Below are positions 20,280 to 29,117 of a stretch of DNA of 64,000 nt, piece after piece. The notes under the pieces were generated by a model, which was given only the letters and a program-made list of their open reading frames with translations, searched no databases and was not told the origin of the DNA. Each line of letters begins with the position of its first letter. Position 1 is the first letter of the stretch. Source of the DNA: Massilia sp. YIM B02443. Its GTDB lineage: Bacteria > Pseudomonadota > Gammaproteobacteria > Burkholderiales > Burkholderiaceae_D. The stretch spans positions 62,001 through 126,000 of the forward strand of contig NZ_JASNRA010000017.1 in the NCBI RefSeq assembly GCF_030411955.1, written 5' to 3'. The translations under genes were made by a program, and so were the position numbers.

Positions 20280-21913
20280 ATCAACTGTTGTCGCTGGACT
20301 GGAGCCAGCACCTGATCATGGCGCCGATCCTGCTGCCGCTGCTGGTCGGCGCGATCCTGGCGCCGCTCACCCAGGGCTGGCACCGCCTCAAGTTCTGGCT
20401 CAGCTACGCCTCGGTGCTGGGCATGCTGGCCACCGCGCTCGCGCTGATCGGGATGACCGACGGCGGCCACTGGCAGGACGGCATGGGCGTCTACCTGGCC
20501 GCCAACTGGAGCGCGCCGTTCGGCATCGCGCTGCTGGCCGACCGCCTGAGCAGCATCATGCTGCTGCTGTGCGCCGTGCTGGCCCTCGCCGCGCTGCACT
20601 TCACGCGCCTGCGCTGGGGCCGCATCGGGGTGCACTTCCATACCCTGTTCCAGTTCCTGCTGATGGGGATCAACGGCGCCTTTTTGACGCACGACCTGTT
20701 CAACCTGTTCGTGTTCTTCGAAGTGATGCTGGCCGCCTCGTACGGCCTGGTGCTGCACGGGTATAACGCCGAACGGATTCGCGCCAGCATGCAGTACATC
20801 GCGATCAACCTGGCCGCGGCGCTGCTGTTCCTGATCGGCACCGCGCTGATCTACGCCACCACCGGCACGCTGAACATGGCCGACCTGTCGGCGCGCGTGG
20901 CGCTGCTGGCGGGCGAAGAGCTGGCCCTGTTCAAGGTCGGCGCGGCGGTGCTGGCGCTGGCCTTTTTGACCAAGGGCGCCATGTGGCCGCTGGGCTTCTG
21001 GCTGCCGACCACCTACGCCGCGGCCTCGCCGCCGGTGGCGGTGATGCTGGTGTTGATGACCAAGGTCGGCGCCTACATCGTGCTGCGTCTGTGGCTGTTG
21101 ATGTTCTCCGATGGCAACGGCGCCGCGGCCGGCTTCGGCCAGGACGCGCTGCTGTATGGCGGCATGCTGACCATCGTGTTCGGCGCCGCCGGCATGCTGT
21201 CCACCGACACCGCTGGCCGCATGGCGGGCTATGGCGCGATCGTCTCGTCCGGCACGCTGCTGGCGGTGATCGGCTACGGCCAGCCGTCCCTGGTCACGGC
21301 CGGCCTGTACTACCTGATCGGTTCGACCGTCGCGGTGGCCGCCTTCCTGCTGTTGATCGAACTGATCGACCGCATCCGCACGCCACGTTCGGCGATGCTG
21401 GCCCTGACCATGGAAGCCTATGCGGTCGAGGATACGCCGGCCGAGCCGAGCGGACGCGGGGTGCCGGCGGCGATGGCCTTTCTGTCGCTGGCGTTTGCCG
21501 CCTGCGCGCTGATGATCGCCGGCCTGCCGCCGCTGTCCGGCTTCGTCGCCAAGTTCGGCATGTTCCATGCGCTGCTCAATCCGGCCGACGGCGGCGCGAT
21601 TCCCGCCTCCGGCTGGAGCCTGATGGCGCTGATCGTGCTCTCGGGCCTGATCGCGGTGATCTCGATGATGCGCTTCGGCGTGCGCACCTTCTGGGCCAAC
21701 GCCGGCGCCGAGCCGCCCAAGCTGCACCGCTCCGAAGTGGCGCCGGTGCTGTTCCTGCTGGGTCTTTCGGTGCTGATGACGGTGCACGCCAACGCGCTGT
21801 TCGGTTACCTGGGGCGCGCCAGCGACGACATCCACCGCCCCGCCACCTATGTCCAGCGCGTGCTGGGCACGCCCACGGTCCCCGGACCGGTGTCAAACCC
21901 GGAGGTGCCATGA
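20276..21913 (+). CDS. mrpD: Mrp antiporter subunit D
   Basis: This 545-aa NuoM/N-like membrane protein has about fourteen helices. It carries TKGAMWPLGFWLPTTYAAASPPVAVMLVLMTKVGAYIVLRL, the conserved proton-channel region with its Lys, and FNLFVFFEVMLAASYGLVLHG with the conserved Glu. It is coupled by ATGA overlaps to mrpC and mrpE. With MrpA it forms the presumed ion-translocating pair. Confidence 0.95.
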   Translation: MNQLLSLDWSQHLIMAPILLPLLVGAILAPLTQGWHRLKFWLSYASVLGMLATALALIGMTDGGHWQDGMGVYLAANWSAPFGIALLADRLSSIMLLLCAVLALAALHFTRLRWGRIGVHFHTLFQFLLMGINGAFLTHDLFNLFVFFEVMLAASYGLVLHGYNAERIRASMQYIAINLAAALLFLIGTALIYATTGTLNMADLSARVALLAGEELALFKVGAAVLALAFLTKGAMWPLGFWLPTTYAAASPPVAVMLVLMTKVGAYIVLRLWLLMFSDGNGAAAGFGQDALLYGGMLTIVFGAAGMLSTDTAGRMAGYGAIVSSGTLLAVIGYGQPSLVTAGLYYLIGSTVAVAAFLLLIELIDRIRTPRSAMLALTMEAYAVEDTPAEPSGRGVPAAMAFLSLAFAACALMIAGLPPLSGFVAKFGMFHALLNPADGGAIPASGWSLMALIVLSGLIAVISMMRFGVRTFWANAGAEPPKLHRSEVAPVLFLLGLSVLMTVHANALFGYLGRASDDIHRPATYVQRVLGTPTVPGPVSNPEVP

Positions 21914-22440
21914 GCCGCTGGCTACCCTATCCTTTCGTGTCGCTGGCGCTGTGCGCGCTGTGGCTGTTGCTGAACCAGACCCTGTACCCGGGCCACATCC
22001 TGCTCGGCGTCCTGCTCGGCGTGGCCGGACCGCTGCTGACGCGGCGCCTGCAGCCGCTCGGCTACCCGCGCCTGAGGAAGCCGATCGTCATCGTGCGCCT
22101 GCTGGGCTTCGCCTCGGTCGAGGTGGTGCGCTCGTGCTTCAACGTGTGCCGCGTGATCCTGTTCGCCGACTACGCCAACCTGAACTCGCAGTTCATCCGC
22201 GTGCCGCTGACGATGCGCGATCCGTACGGGCTGGCGGCGCTGTCCTGCCTGATCAACATGACGCCCGGTACCGTCTGGACCGAGGTGCAACCCGGGGATC
22301 AGCCTGAGAAGCGGCACGAACTGGTGCTGCACGTGTTCGACCTGCACGACGCCGGCTGGTGGGTCGACACGATCAAGACGCGCTACGAAGCGCCGCTGAT
22401 CCAGATCTTCGAGACCAAACCATTCGAGGCACAACCATGA
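21910..22440 (+). CDS. mrpE: Mrp antiporter subunit E
   Basis: The 176-aa product begins MSRWLPYPFVSLALCALWLLLNQTL and has two N-terminal membrane helices, then a cytoplasmic domain with SCLINMTPGTVW and VHVFDLHD, typical of MnhE. The ATG overlaps the mrpD stop, after GGAGG. Normal length. Confidence 0.94.
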   Translation: MSRWLPYPFVSLALCALWLLLNQTLYPGHILLGVLLGVAGPLLTRRLQPLGYPRLRKPIVIVRLLGFASVEVVRSCFNVCRVILFADYANLNSQFIRVPLTMRDPYGLAALSCLINMTPGTVWTEVQPGDQPEKRHELVLHVFDLHDAGWWVDTIKTRYEAPLIQIFETKPFEAQP

Positions 22441-22464
22441 ACCGCATTGAATCGGAGGCCAACC

Positions 22465-22743
22465 ATGGCAACCCTGCTTGAACTGTCGATCGGCTACGCG
22501 CTCGTGTGCGTGCTGGCGGCCATGGTGCTGTGCGCCGGACGCCTGCTGATCGGTCCCTCGGCCCACGACCGCGTGCTGGCCCTGGACACCCTGTGGATGT
22601 GCGGCATGCTGCTGGCGCTGGTGCTCGGCATCCGCTACGGCACCCAGGTCTATTTTGAAGTGGCGATGCTGATCGCGCTGGTCGGCTTCGTGTCGACGAT
22701 CGCCATGGCCAAGTTCCTGATGCGCGGGGAGATCATCGAATGA
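22465..22743 (+). CDS. mrpF: Mrp antiporter subunit F
   Basis: This 92-aa membrane subunit has three helices, with GPSAHDRVLALDTL, the MnhF signature, after the first. I place the start at ATG 22465, preceded by GGAGG; an upstream TTG would add six residues. Its stop overlaps mrpG by four bases. Confidence 0.93.
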   Translation: MATLLELSIGYALVCVLAAMVLCAGRLLIGPSAHDRVLALDTLWMCGMLLALVLGIRYGTQVYFEVAMLIALVGFVSTIAMAKFLMRGEIIE

Positions 22744-23111
22744 GCGAACTCGAACAGCTGCCCGCATGGGCGTCATTGATCGTGTCGCTGCTGCTGATCC
22801 TGGGCGCCAGCATCATCCTGATCGGCGCGCTCGGCCTGCTGCGCCTGCGCACCTTTTATCAACGCATCCACGGCCCGGCGATCACGGTCACGCTCGGCGC
22901 CGGCAGCCTGCTGCTGGCGTCGATGCTGTACTTCACCGTGGGGCAATCACGGCTGGTGGTGCACGAGGTGATCATCACCTGCTTCGTGCTGCTCACGGCG
23001 CCGGTGGTGGCGATGATGATCATGCGCGCGGCCGTGTACCGCGACCTGCGGGCGAAGAAGGGGGATAGCGGGGCGACGGCGGGGGAGGTTTACACCACCA
23101 CGCGCGAGTGA
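22740..23111 (+). CDS. mrpG: Mrp antiporter subunit G
   Basis: This 123-aa membrane protein has three helices and the MnhG pattern GALGLLRLRTFYQRIHGPAITVTLGAG. It completes the A(B)CDEFG set, so the operon encodes a full antiporter. The gene ends 16 bp before the convergent DUF1089 gene. Confidence 0.94.
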   Translation: MSELEQLPAWASLIVSLLLILGASIILIGALGLLRLRTFYQRIHGPAITVTLGAGSLLLASMLYFTVGQSRLVVHEVIITCFVLLTAPVVAMMIMRAAVYRDLRAKKGDSGATAGEVYTTTRE

Positions 23112-23127
23112 AGTCGCCAGTGCGACA

Positions 23128-23691
23128 TCAGCCTGTGATGCGCCGGAACAGGCCGGGATAGTGGACTACCAGACCATCGGCATCGGTCACGATCTCGGCC
23201 TGGAACGGATTCGACAAGCTCTCGAACAGGTAGCGCCCCGTGCCCAGCGCCGTATAGGCCTGGCGCGACGGCGCCACGCTCGCCTCGGGCAGCGTGATGT
23301 AGGCCACGCGAATTTCCTGCCGCTCGTGCAAGCGCTCTCCCAGGCGACGGATCGGCAGCGTATTGGTGAACGGCGTGCCGGTGATGTCGATGTCGATGCA
23401 GCCGTCGAGCGCCGGTAGCGGATCGCCGTCGACGCCGCTCCAGTGTCCCTCGCCATCGCCGCGCAGCAGCAGCGTGGCGCCGCCCGCCACCCGCAGCTGC
23501 ACCCGGCGCACGCGCCAGCGCGCGTCGCAACGCACGGCATAGCTGCAGCCGAACAGCTCGCCCGTGAACATGGACCCGAACGACGGTCCGATGACGACGC
23601 CGTCGGCGGCGAAACCCTCCTCGGTCTGCGCCAGCGTGAAGTGTTCCAATCCTTCGCCTTCTTCGGTCGTCCAGCGGCACATGCGTTGCAT
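23128..23691 (-). CDS. Putative glycolipid-binding protein (DUF1089 family)
   Basis: This 187-aa cytoplasmic protein matches the PF06475 pattern as I recall it: RWRVRRVQLRV, then GHWSGVDGDPLPALDGCIDIDITGTPFTNTLPIRRL, then ADGLVVHYPGLFRRI near the end. The family is annotated as glycolipid-binding from structure; its biology is poorly known. The start ATG at 23691 has GGAGGAGA seven bases upstream, which excludes the longer frame beginning at 23736. It has no obvious partner and converges on the mrp operon. Confidence 0.82.
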   Translation of the reverse strand: MQRMCRWTTEEGEGLEHFTLAQTEEGFAADGVVIGPSFGSMFTGELFGCSYAVRCDARWRVRRVQLRVAGGATLLLRGDGEGHWSGVDGDPLPALDGCIDIDITGTPFTNTLPIRRLGERLHERQEIRVAYITLPEASVAPSRQAYTALGTGRYLFESLSNPFQAEIVTDADGLVVHYPGLFRRITG

Positions 23692-23859
23692 GTCAATCTC
23701 CTCCAAGGTCGTCACAAGACCTTGTCGACCCTCCACGGTAGCCGATTGCCCGCCTCGATCACAGCCACACCTTAGCCGCTATACGCTTGTCGAATAGTTA
23801 TTCAACGACTGCGTGTTGTAATTACAACGCGCACAACTTTCGATGGCGCGGCGCAGCAG

Positions 23860-23873
23860 TGTTAGCGCTATCA
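23860..23873. promoter_or_regulatory. GntR-like operator, distal
   Basis: TGTTAGCGCTATCA is a 14-bp LacI/GntR-type site around AGCGCT. The same site occurs in reverse orientation 166 bp downstream. Gluconate repressors of the LacI family bind TGTTA..TAACA-type palindromes, so control of gntK and the following operon is likely. Confidence 0.6.
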
Positions 23874-24025
23874 AATACAGTCCAAGTTTTCTGAGTGAAA
23901 ACCCTAATCAAGCGCTTTGTCCCGTGACGCGAAAACTCGCGCTCCTATCTTTATTTTTATTGCACCGCACCATCGTTGCCCCGTTTACAAATTTTCAAGC
24001 GAGGCAGAGACTGAAAAAAACGCAA

Positions 24026-24039
24026 TGATAGCGCTAACG
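24026..24039. promoter_or_regulatory. GntR-like operator, proximal
   Basis: TGATAGCGCTAACG is the reverse complement of the distal site over 13 bases. It lies only 18 bp before the gntK start, inside the 5' leader, where a bound repressor would block transcription or looping could join the two sites. Confidence 0.6.
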
Positions 24040-24056
24040 GTAGTCAAGGAGACAAT

Positions 24057-24584
24057 ATGCAGGCAGAACCGCTTCAGGTCCGGCAAGGCAGCCGTACGCG
24101 CTGGATCATCATGGGTGTCAGCGGGTGCGGCAAGAGCACCATCGGCGCCCTGCTCGCTTCATCGTTCGCTGTTCCCTTTCTCGAAGGCGATGCCTTCCAC
24201 CCGGCCGACAACGTCAGCAAGATGGCGTCCGGCGTCCCGCTCGACGACGACGACCGCGCCGGCTGGCTGCAGGCGCTGGCCGCCGAACTGCAACAGGCGC
24301 ACGCCGAAGACCGCGGCCTGGTGCTGTCCTGCTCCGCGCTCAAGCGCCGCTACCGCGACCTGCTGCGCGAGGCCGACCCTCAGCTGCGCTTCGTGCACCT
24401 GGCCGGCCCGCGCGCGCTGATCGCCGACCGCATGCACCAGCGCCCGGACCACTACATGCCGCCCTCGCTGCTCGACAGCCAGCTGCGCATCCTCGAACCG
24501 CTTCAGCCCGACGAGGGCGGGCTCACCCTCGACATCACCCAGCAGCCGGCGGCGCTGGTGGACCGCATCACCGCATCAAGCTGA
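24057..24584 (+). CDS. gntK: Gluconokinase
   Basis: This 175-aa P-loop kinase makes 6-phosphogluconate from gluconate. Walker A is GVSGCGKST (residues 20-28). FLEGDAFHPADNVSKMASGVPLDDDDRAGWL is the gluconokinase substrate signature, followed by VLSCSALKRRYRDLLR. The length is that of GntK. The ATG follows AAGGAGACA. It heads a six-gene operon with a TonB receptor, GntP permease, beta-helix protein, esterase and ThuA protein, preceded by GntR-like operators. Confidence 0.95.
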   Translation: MQAEPLQVRQGSRTRWIIMGVSGCGKSTIGALLASSFAVPFLEGDAFHPADNVSKMASGVPLDDDDRAGWLQALAAELQQAHAEDRGLVLSCSALKRRYRDLLREADPQLRFVHLAGPRALIADRMHQRPDHYMPPSLLDSQLRILEPLQPDEGGLTLDITQQPAALVDRITASS

Positions 24585-24694
24585 ACCCGCCGGGTTCAGG
24601 CGCAGCGACAGCATCGATTCAAACGCAAGCCGGGGCGCCGCCGCCCGCCAATGAGGCGGCGCGCCCTGAATACAACAAGCGACAGGAGACAACC

Positions 24695-27600
24695 ATGCGC
24701 ACCCCAGTTCAAAGGACCTTGATCAGCCTTGCCGTCGCCAGCGCCTGCTGGACGCTCGGCGCACTCGCCCACGCCCAGCAGGCGCCGGCCGCTGCGGCTA
24801 TGCCGGCGCAGGCCACCACTACGGCGGCAAGTACCGACGCCGCCACCGATACTTCCGGCGGCGCTGCTGCCGGCGCCACCGCTTCCGGCGCCGGCCAGGA
24901 AGCCGCGCCGGAGACCGCGCCCGCCGGCACCGCTCCGGCCAGCGCCGAAGGCGGCAACGTGGTGCGCATCTCCGGCTCGCGCATCGCGGCGCGCGGCTTC
25001 ACCCAGCCGACGCCGACCACCAGCCTGAGCACCGCCGACCTGGAAAAGGCGGCCAAGCCGAACCTGTTCAACACCCTGGCCGAACTGCCGGCGCTGCAGG
25101 GCAGCACCGGGCGCACCACCAGCACCAACAGCACCAGCAGCGGTATCCAGGGCCTCAGCTCCCTGAGCCTGCGCGGCCTGGGCACGATCCGGACCCTGAC
25201 CCTGCTCGACGGCCAGCGCGTGGTCGGCGCCAACGTCACCGGCGTCACCGACGTCAGCCAGTTCCCGCAGCTTTTGGTAAAACGCGTCGACGTGGTCACC
25301 GGCGGCGCCTCGGCCTCGTACGGTTCGGACGCGGTGGGCGGCGTGGTCAACTTCGTCACCGATAAAAAATTCGAGGGCTTCAAGGCCAACGTCCAGGCCG
25401 GGCAGACCAAATACGACGACGACCGCGGCGGCACCGTGCAGGCGGCGTGGGGCCGCGCCTTCATGGATGGCCGTTTCCACGTCACCGCCAGCGGCGAGTT
25501 CACCAAGGAGAACGGCATCGAGTCGCCCGGCGTCGGCGGCGTCGGCCCCAACGGCCGCACCTGGTACCAGAACCCGGCGTATTCGGTGCGCCCGCTGAAC
25601 CAGACCGGCGACGGCCTGCCGCAATACCGCGTGATCCAGAACGCGCAGCAGTACCAGTACTCGAAATATGGCCTGATCACCAGCGGCCCGCTGCAAGGCA
25701 CGGCCTTCGGCGACGGCGGCGTGCCGTACCAGTTCCAGTACGGCTCCAATGGCCGGCCGACCGGCACCGGCGCCGTCACCGGTTGCGTCAATCCGTTCTG
25801 CATCGGCGGCGACCTGAGTGGCAGCGTGGGTTCCGGCACCAACCTGGCGATGAACTTCAAGCGGCAGGTGGCCTACACCCGCATGTCGTTCGACCTCGAC
25901 GCCGACAACGAGATCTACTTCACCGCCAACTACGGCCAGGTGGCGTCCGAGTTCTCGCCCAACCCGGGCGCGGCCAAGAACGCCAACCTGACCATCCAGT
26001 GCTCGAATCCGTTCCTGCCGGCGTCGATCGTGGCCGCCTGCGCCCAGAACAACATCACCAGCTTCCAGTACGGCACCTCGAACGCGATCTTCCCCGAGTA
26101 CATCAACGTCCACCCGACCCGCACCCAGCGCCGCTTCGTGCTCGGCGCCGACGGCAAATTCAATATGTTCGGCAAGGAGTGGTCGTACGACGCCTACGTG
26201 ACCCACGGCGAGAACAAGACCAATCTCGACGCGCGCGCCATGACCATCAACCGCCGCTACAACGCCGCCATCGATGCGGTCAGGGCGCCGGACGGCAGCA
26301 TCGTCTGCCGCAACCCGGTCGCAGCAAGCTCCGGCTGCGTACCGCTCAACATCATCGGCAACAACCCGGTCGATCCGCGCGCCTGGGCCTACATCGCGCC
26401 GGAAAACGGTCCGCGCCAGCGCACCACGCAAAGCCAGGACGTGGGCAGCTTCAACATCAACGGCGAACTCTTCGAAGGCTGGGCCGGCCCGGTCTCGCTG
26501 GCCACGGGCGCCGAATACCGGCGCGAGAAATACCGCGTGCGCGGCGACGCCTACGGCAACGGCGTCACGCCCGATTCGCCCAACAACGCGCAGTACCCGG
26601 CCGATCCGCTGCTCGACAGCGTGGTGGGCAACAACTGGTACGCCGGTAACTTCCACAACGGTGAAGGCAGCTACAACGTGCGCGAAGCCTACGTGGAGCT
26701 GAACATCCCGCTGCTCAAGTCCGACACCTGGGGCGAGGCCAACATCAACCTGGCCGACCGCGAAACCAAGTACAGCACCGCCGGCAGCGTCGGCAGCTGG
26801 AAGCTGGGCGCCACCTGGCAGACCCCGATCGACGGCCTGCGCCTGCGCGGCGTGACCTCGAAAGACGTGCGCGCACCGAATCTGAGCGAACTGTTCGCGG
26901 CGCCGGTGGTGGTCAACAACGTGGTCCAGTACCAGGGCAACACCATCAGCGTGCAGGAGCGCACCGTCGGCAACACCAACCTGCGGCCCGAGATCGCGCG
27001 CAACAACTCGTTCGGCATCGTGCTGAGCCAGCCGAAGTGGGCGCCGGGCTTCTCGGTCTCGCTCGACTACTTCGACATCAAGGTCAAGGGCGTGATCTCG
27101 GCGCTGACGATCCAGCAGGAAGTCGACCTGTGCGTGGCCGGCAACCAGGAGATCTGCTCGGCCATGGTGCTCAACAACCCGGGCAACAACTACGTCACGG
27201 TGCAGAACTTCAACCTGGCGTCCCTGCACGCGAAAGGCTTCGACATCGAGACCGCCTACAGGACGGGGCTCGAGCGTCTGAACCTGCCGGGCCGCTTCAC
27301 CTTCCGCGCGCTGGCCACCCGCAACCTGCACTTCATCACCGATTCGGGCGTGGTCGGCACGGCGCCGGTGGACGCCGCCGGTTCGAACATGGGCAACACG
27401 CCGAAGTGGAAGCTGCTGGCGCAGCAGACCTGGGACCACGACAAGTTGAGCCTGACGCTGACCGAACGCTGGATCAGCGACGGCACCTACCGCAACGACT
27501 TCATCGAGTGCCAGACCGGCTGCCCGGTGTCGACCCTGATCAACCCGACCATCTACAGCAACAAGATGAAGGGCGCGACCTACTTCGACTTGGGCGGCAG

Positions 27601-27763
27601 CTACCAGCTGTCGAAAGCGATGCAGCTGTACTTCAAGATCGACAACCTGACCGACCAGGATCCGGAACCGGCGCCGCAGACCAATGCCAGCTACGGCATC
27701 AACCCCGCGCTGTACGACGTGGTCGGGCGCACCTACCGGGTCGGCCTGCGCTACGGTTTCTGA
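24695..27763 (+). CDS. TonB-dependent receptor, gluconate locus
   Basis: This 1022-aa outer-membrane receptor starts at ATG 24695 after AGGAGACA. A signal peptide ends near ALAHAQQ, followed by a long Ala/Thr/Pro-rich low-complexity stretch (about residues 30-90). The TonB-box-like segment is VVRISGSRI. The plug has LSLRGLGTIRTLTLLDGQRVV and KRVDVVTGGASASYGSDAVGGVVNF. The C-terminus is RVGLRYGF. The plug belongs to the large Oar/CarA-like sugar-receptor class common in glycan loci of Gram-negatives. It lies between gntK and gntP, so the cargo is probably an aldonate-bearing or glucan oligosaccharide. Confidence 0.92.
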   Translation: MRTPVQRTLISLAVASACWTLGALAHAQQAPAAAAMPAQATTTAASTDAATDTSGGAAAGATASGAGQEAAPETAPAGTAPASAEGGNVVRISGSRIAARGFTQPTPTTSLSTADLEKAAKPNLFNTLAELPALQGSTGRTTSTNSTSSGIQGLSSLSLRGLGTIRTLTLLDGQRVVGANVTGVTDVSQFPQLLVKRVDVVTGGASASYGSDAVGGVVNFVTDKKFEGFKANVQAGQTKYDDDRGGTVQAAWGRAFMDGRFHVTASGEFTKENGIESPGVGGVGPNGRTWYQNPAYSVRPLNQTGDGLPQYRVIQNAQQYQYSKYGLITSGPLQGTAFGDGGVPYQFQYGSNGRPTGTGAVTGCVNPFCIGGDLSGSVGSGTNLAMNFKRQVAYTRMSFDLDADNEIYFTANYGQVASEFSPNPGAAKNANLTIQCSNPFLPASIVAACAQNNITSFQYGTSNAIFPEYINVHPTRTQRRFVLGADGKFNMFGKEWSYDAYVTHGENKTNLDARAMTINRRYNAAIDAVRAPDGSIVCRNPVAASSGCVPLNIIGNNPVDPRAWAYIAPENGPRQRTTQSQDVGSFNINGELFEGWAGPVSLATGAEYRREKYRVRGDAYGNGVTPDSPNNAQYPADPLLDSVVGNNWYAGNFHNGEGSYNVREAYVELNIPLLKSDTWGEANINLADRETKYSTAGSVGSWKLGATWQTPIDGLRLRGVTSKDVRAPNLSELFAAPVVVNNVVQYQGNTISVQERTVGNTNLRPEIARNNSFGIVLSQPKWAPGFSVSLDYFDIKVKGVISALTIQQEVDLCVAGNQEICSAMVLNNPGNNYVTVQNFNLASLHAKGFDIETAYRTGLERLNLPGRFTFRALATRNLHFITDSGVVGTAPVDAAGSNMGNTPKWKLLAQQTWDHDKLSLTLTERWISDGTYRNDFIECQTGCPVSTLINPTIYSNKMKGATYFDLGGSYQLSKAMQLYFKIDNLTDQDPEPAPQTNASYGINPALYDVVGRTYRVGLRYGF

Positions 27764-27775
27764 CGGGGCCGGGGC

Positions 27776-29086
27776 ATGGGGAACCTGCTACCCGTCCTGC
27801 TGGCCGTCGGCCTGCTCACGCTGATGATCGCCTGGGGCAAGGTCCAGCCGCTGCTGGCCTTCGTCGTCGCCTCGCTGGTGGCGGCCCTGCTGCTCGGGGT
27901 GCCGCCAGAGCGCATCCCGGGCGCGATCGAGAAAGGCATCGGCGACCTGCTCGGATCGCTGGTGGTGGTGATCTGCCTGGGCGCCGTGTTCGGCAAGCTG
28001 ATCGCCGACAGCGGCGCCGCGCGCCGCATCGCCACCTGTCTGCTCGACGCGCTGGGGCCGGCGCGCATTCCGGTTGCGCTGACCGTGACCGGCTTCGTGG
28101 TCGGCATTCCGCTGTACTACAACGTCGGCTTCGTGCTCCTGGTGCCGCTGATCTTTTCGCTGGTGGCCGGCAGTGGCCGGCCGGCGGTGGCGCTGGCGAT
28201 TCCGTTATTGGCCGGGCTCTCGATCGCGCATGGCTTCTTGCCGCCGCATCCGTCGCCGGTGGCGCTGGTGGCGGCGATCCACGCCGACATGGGCACCACG
28301 CTGCTGTACGGGATCGTGGTGGCGGTGCCGACGCTGATCCTGGCCGGCCCGGTGTTCGCGATGTCGCTGCGCCGCATCCAGGCCACGCCCGCGGCCATCT
28401 TCCGCGACGGCGCGCAGGTCGACGACACGCGCCTGCCCGGGGCCTTCAACAGTTTCGCCAGCGCGCTGCTGCCGGTGCTGCTGCTCGCGGCCACCACCTT
28501 GCTGGCGATGGCGCGCCCGGACCTGGATGGCGCGCTCAAGTTCTTCTCGAATCCGCTGGTGGTGATGCTGCTGTCGTACCTGGTGGCGGTGTTCACGCTC
28601 GGCCTGGCGCAGGGGCGCACTTTGTCCCAGGTGATGCAGGGCCCGGGCGAGGCGATGCGCGAGATCGCGCCGATCCTCCTGATCATCGCCGGCGCCGGCG
28701 CGCTCAAGCAGGTGCTGGTCGAGTCGGGCGTCAGCGCCGAACTGGGCGCGCAGCTGCAAAGCCTGCCGGTGCAGCCGCTGGTGCTGGGCTGGCTGGTGGC
28801 GACCGTGATCCGCATCTGCCTCGGCTCGGCCACCGTGGCCGGCGTCACGGCGGGCGGCATCGTGGCGCCGCTGGTGCACAGCTCCGGCGTGGATCCGAAC
28901 CTGATGGTGCTGGCGATCGGCGCCGGAAGCCTGATGTGCAGCCACGTCAACGATTCGGGGTTCTGGATGTTCAAGGAGTACTTCGGCCTGTCGCTGAAGG
29001 ACACCTTCCGTTCCTGGACGCTGATGGAAACCCTGGTCGGGGTGTTCGGCCTGCTGTTCGTACTGCTGCTGTCGATGTTCTTGTGA
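27776..29086 (+). CDS. gntP: Gluconate:H+ symporter, GntP family
   Basis: This 436-aa inner-membrane permease has about twelve to fourteen helices. GntP-family hallmarks are ALTVTGFVVGIPLYYNVGFVLLVPLIFSL, GLSIAHGFLPPHPSPVALV and GAGSLMCSHVNDSGFWMFKEYF. It begins 12 bp after the receptor stop and is probably translationally coupled to it. It would bring gluconate into the cytoplasm for gntK. Confidence 0.94.
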   Translation: MGNLLPVLLAVGLLTLMIAWGKVQPLLAFVVASLVAALLLGVPPERIPGAIEKGIGDLLGSLVVVICLGAVFGKLIADSGAARRIATCLLDALGPARIPVALTVTGFVVGIPLYYNVGFVLLVPLIFSLVAGSGRPAVALAIPLLAGLSIAHGFLPPHPSPVALVAAIHADMGTTLLYGIVVAVPTLILAGPVFAMSLRRIQATPAAIFRDGAQVDDTRLPGAFNSFASALLPVLLLAATTLLAMARPDLDGALKFFSNPLVVMLLSYLVAVFTLGLAQGRTLSQVMQGPGEAMREIAPILLIIAGAGALKQVLVESGVSAELGAQLQSLPVQPLVLGWLVATVIRICLGSATVAGVTAGGIVAPLVHSSGVDPNLMVLAIGAGSLMCSHVNDSGFWMFKEYFGLSLKDTFRSWTLMETLVGVFGLLFVLLLSMFL

Positions 29087-29117
29087 ATGCCGTAAAAAAT
29101 AAGAGGGGACTACAACG

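Larger units (their letters stand above)
23692..24056. promoter_or_regulatory. Intergenic regulatory region before the gluconate operon
   Basis: This 365-bp AT-richer stretch separates the DUF1089 gene from gntK. It contains a 14-bp perfect palindrome GTTGTAATTACAAC (23815-23828) and the two GntR-like sites listed separately. I see no convincing -35/-10 pair and no open reading frame with a ribosome site. Confidence 0.6.

Noticed and set aside
23815-23828. GTTGTAATTACAAC palindrome as a Fur or similar metal-regulator box
   Set aside because: It is a clean palindrome but matches no consensus I can name. It is kept only as an unassigned palindrome in the intergenic entry.
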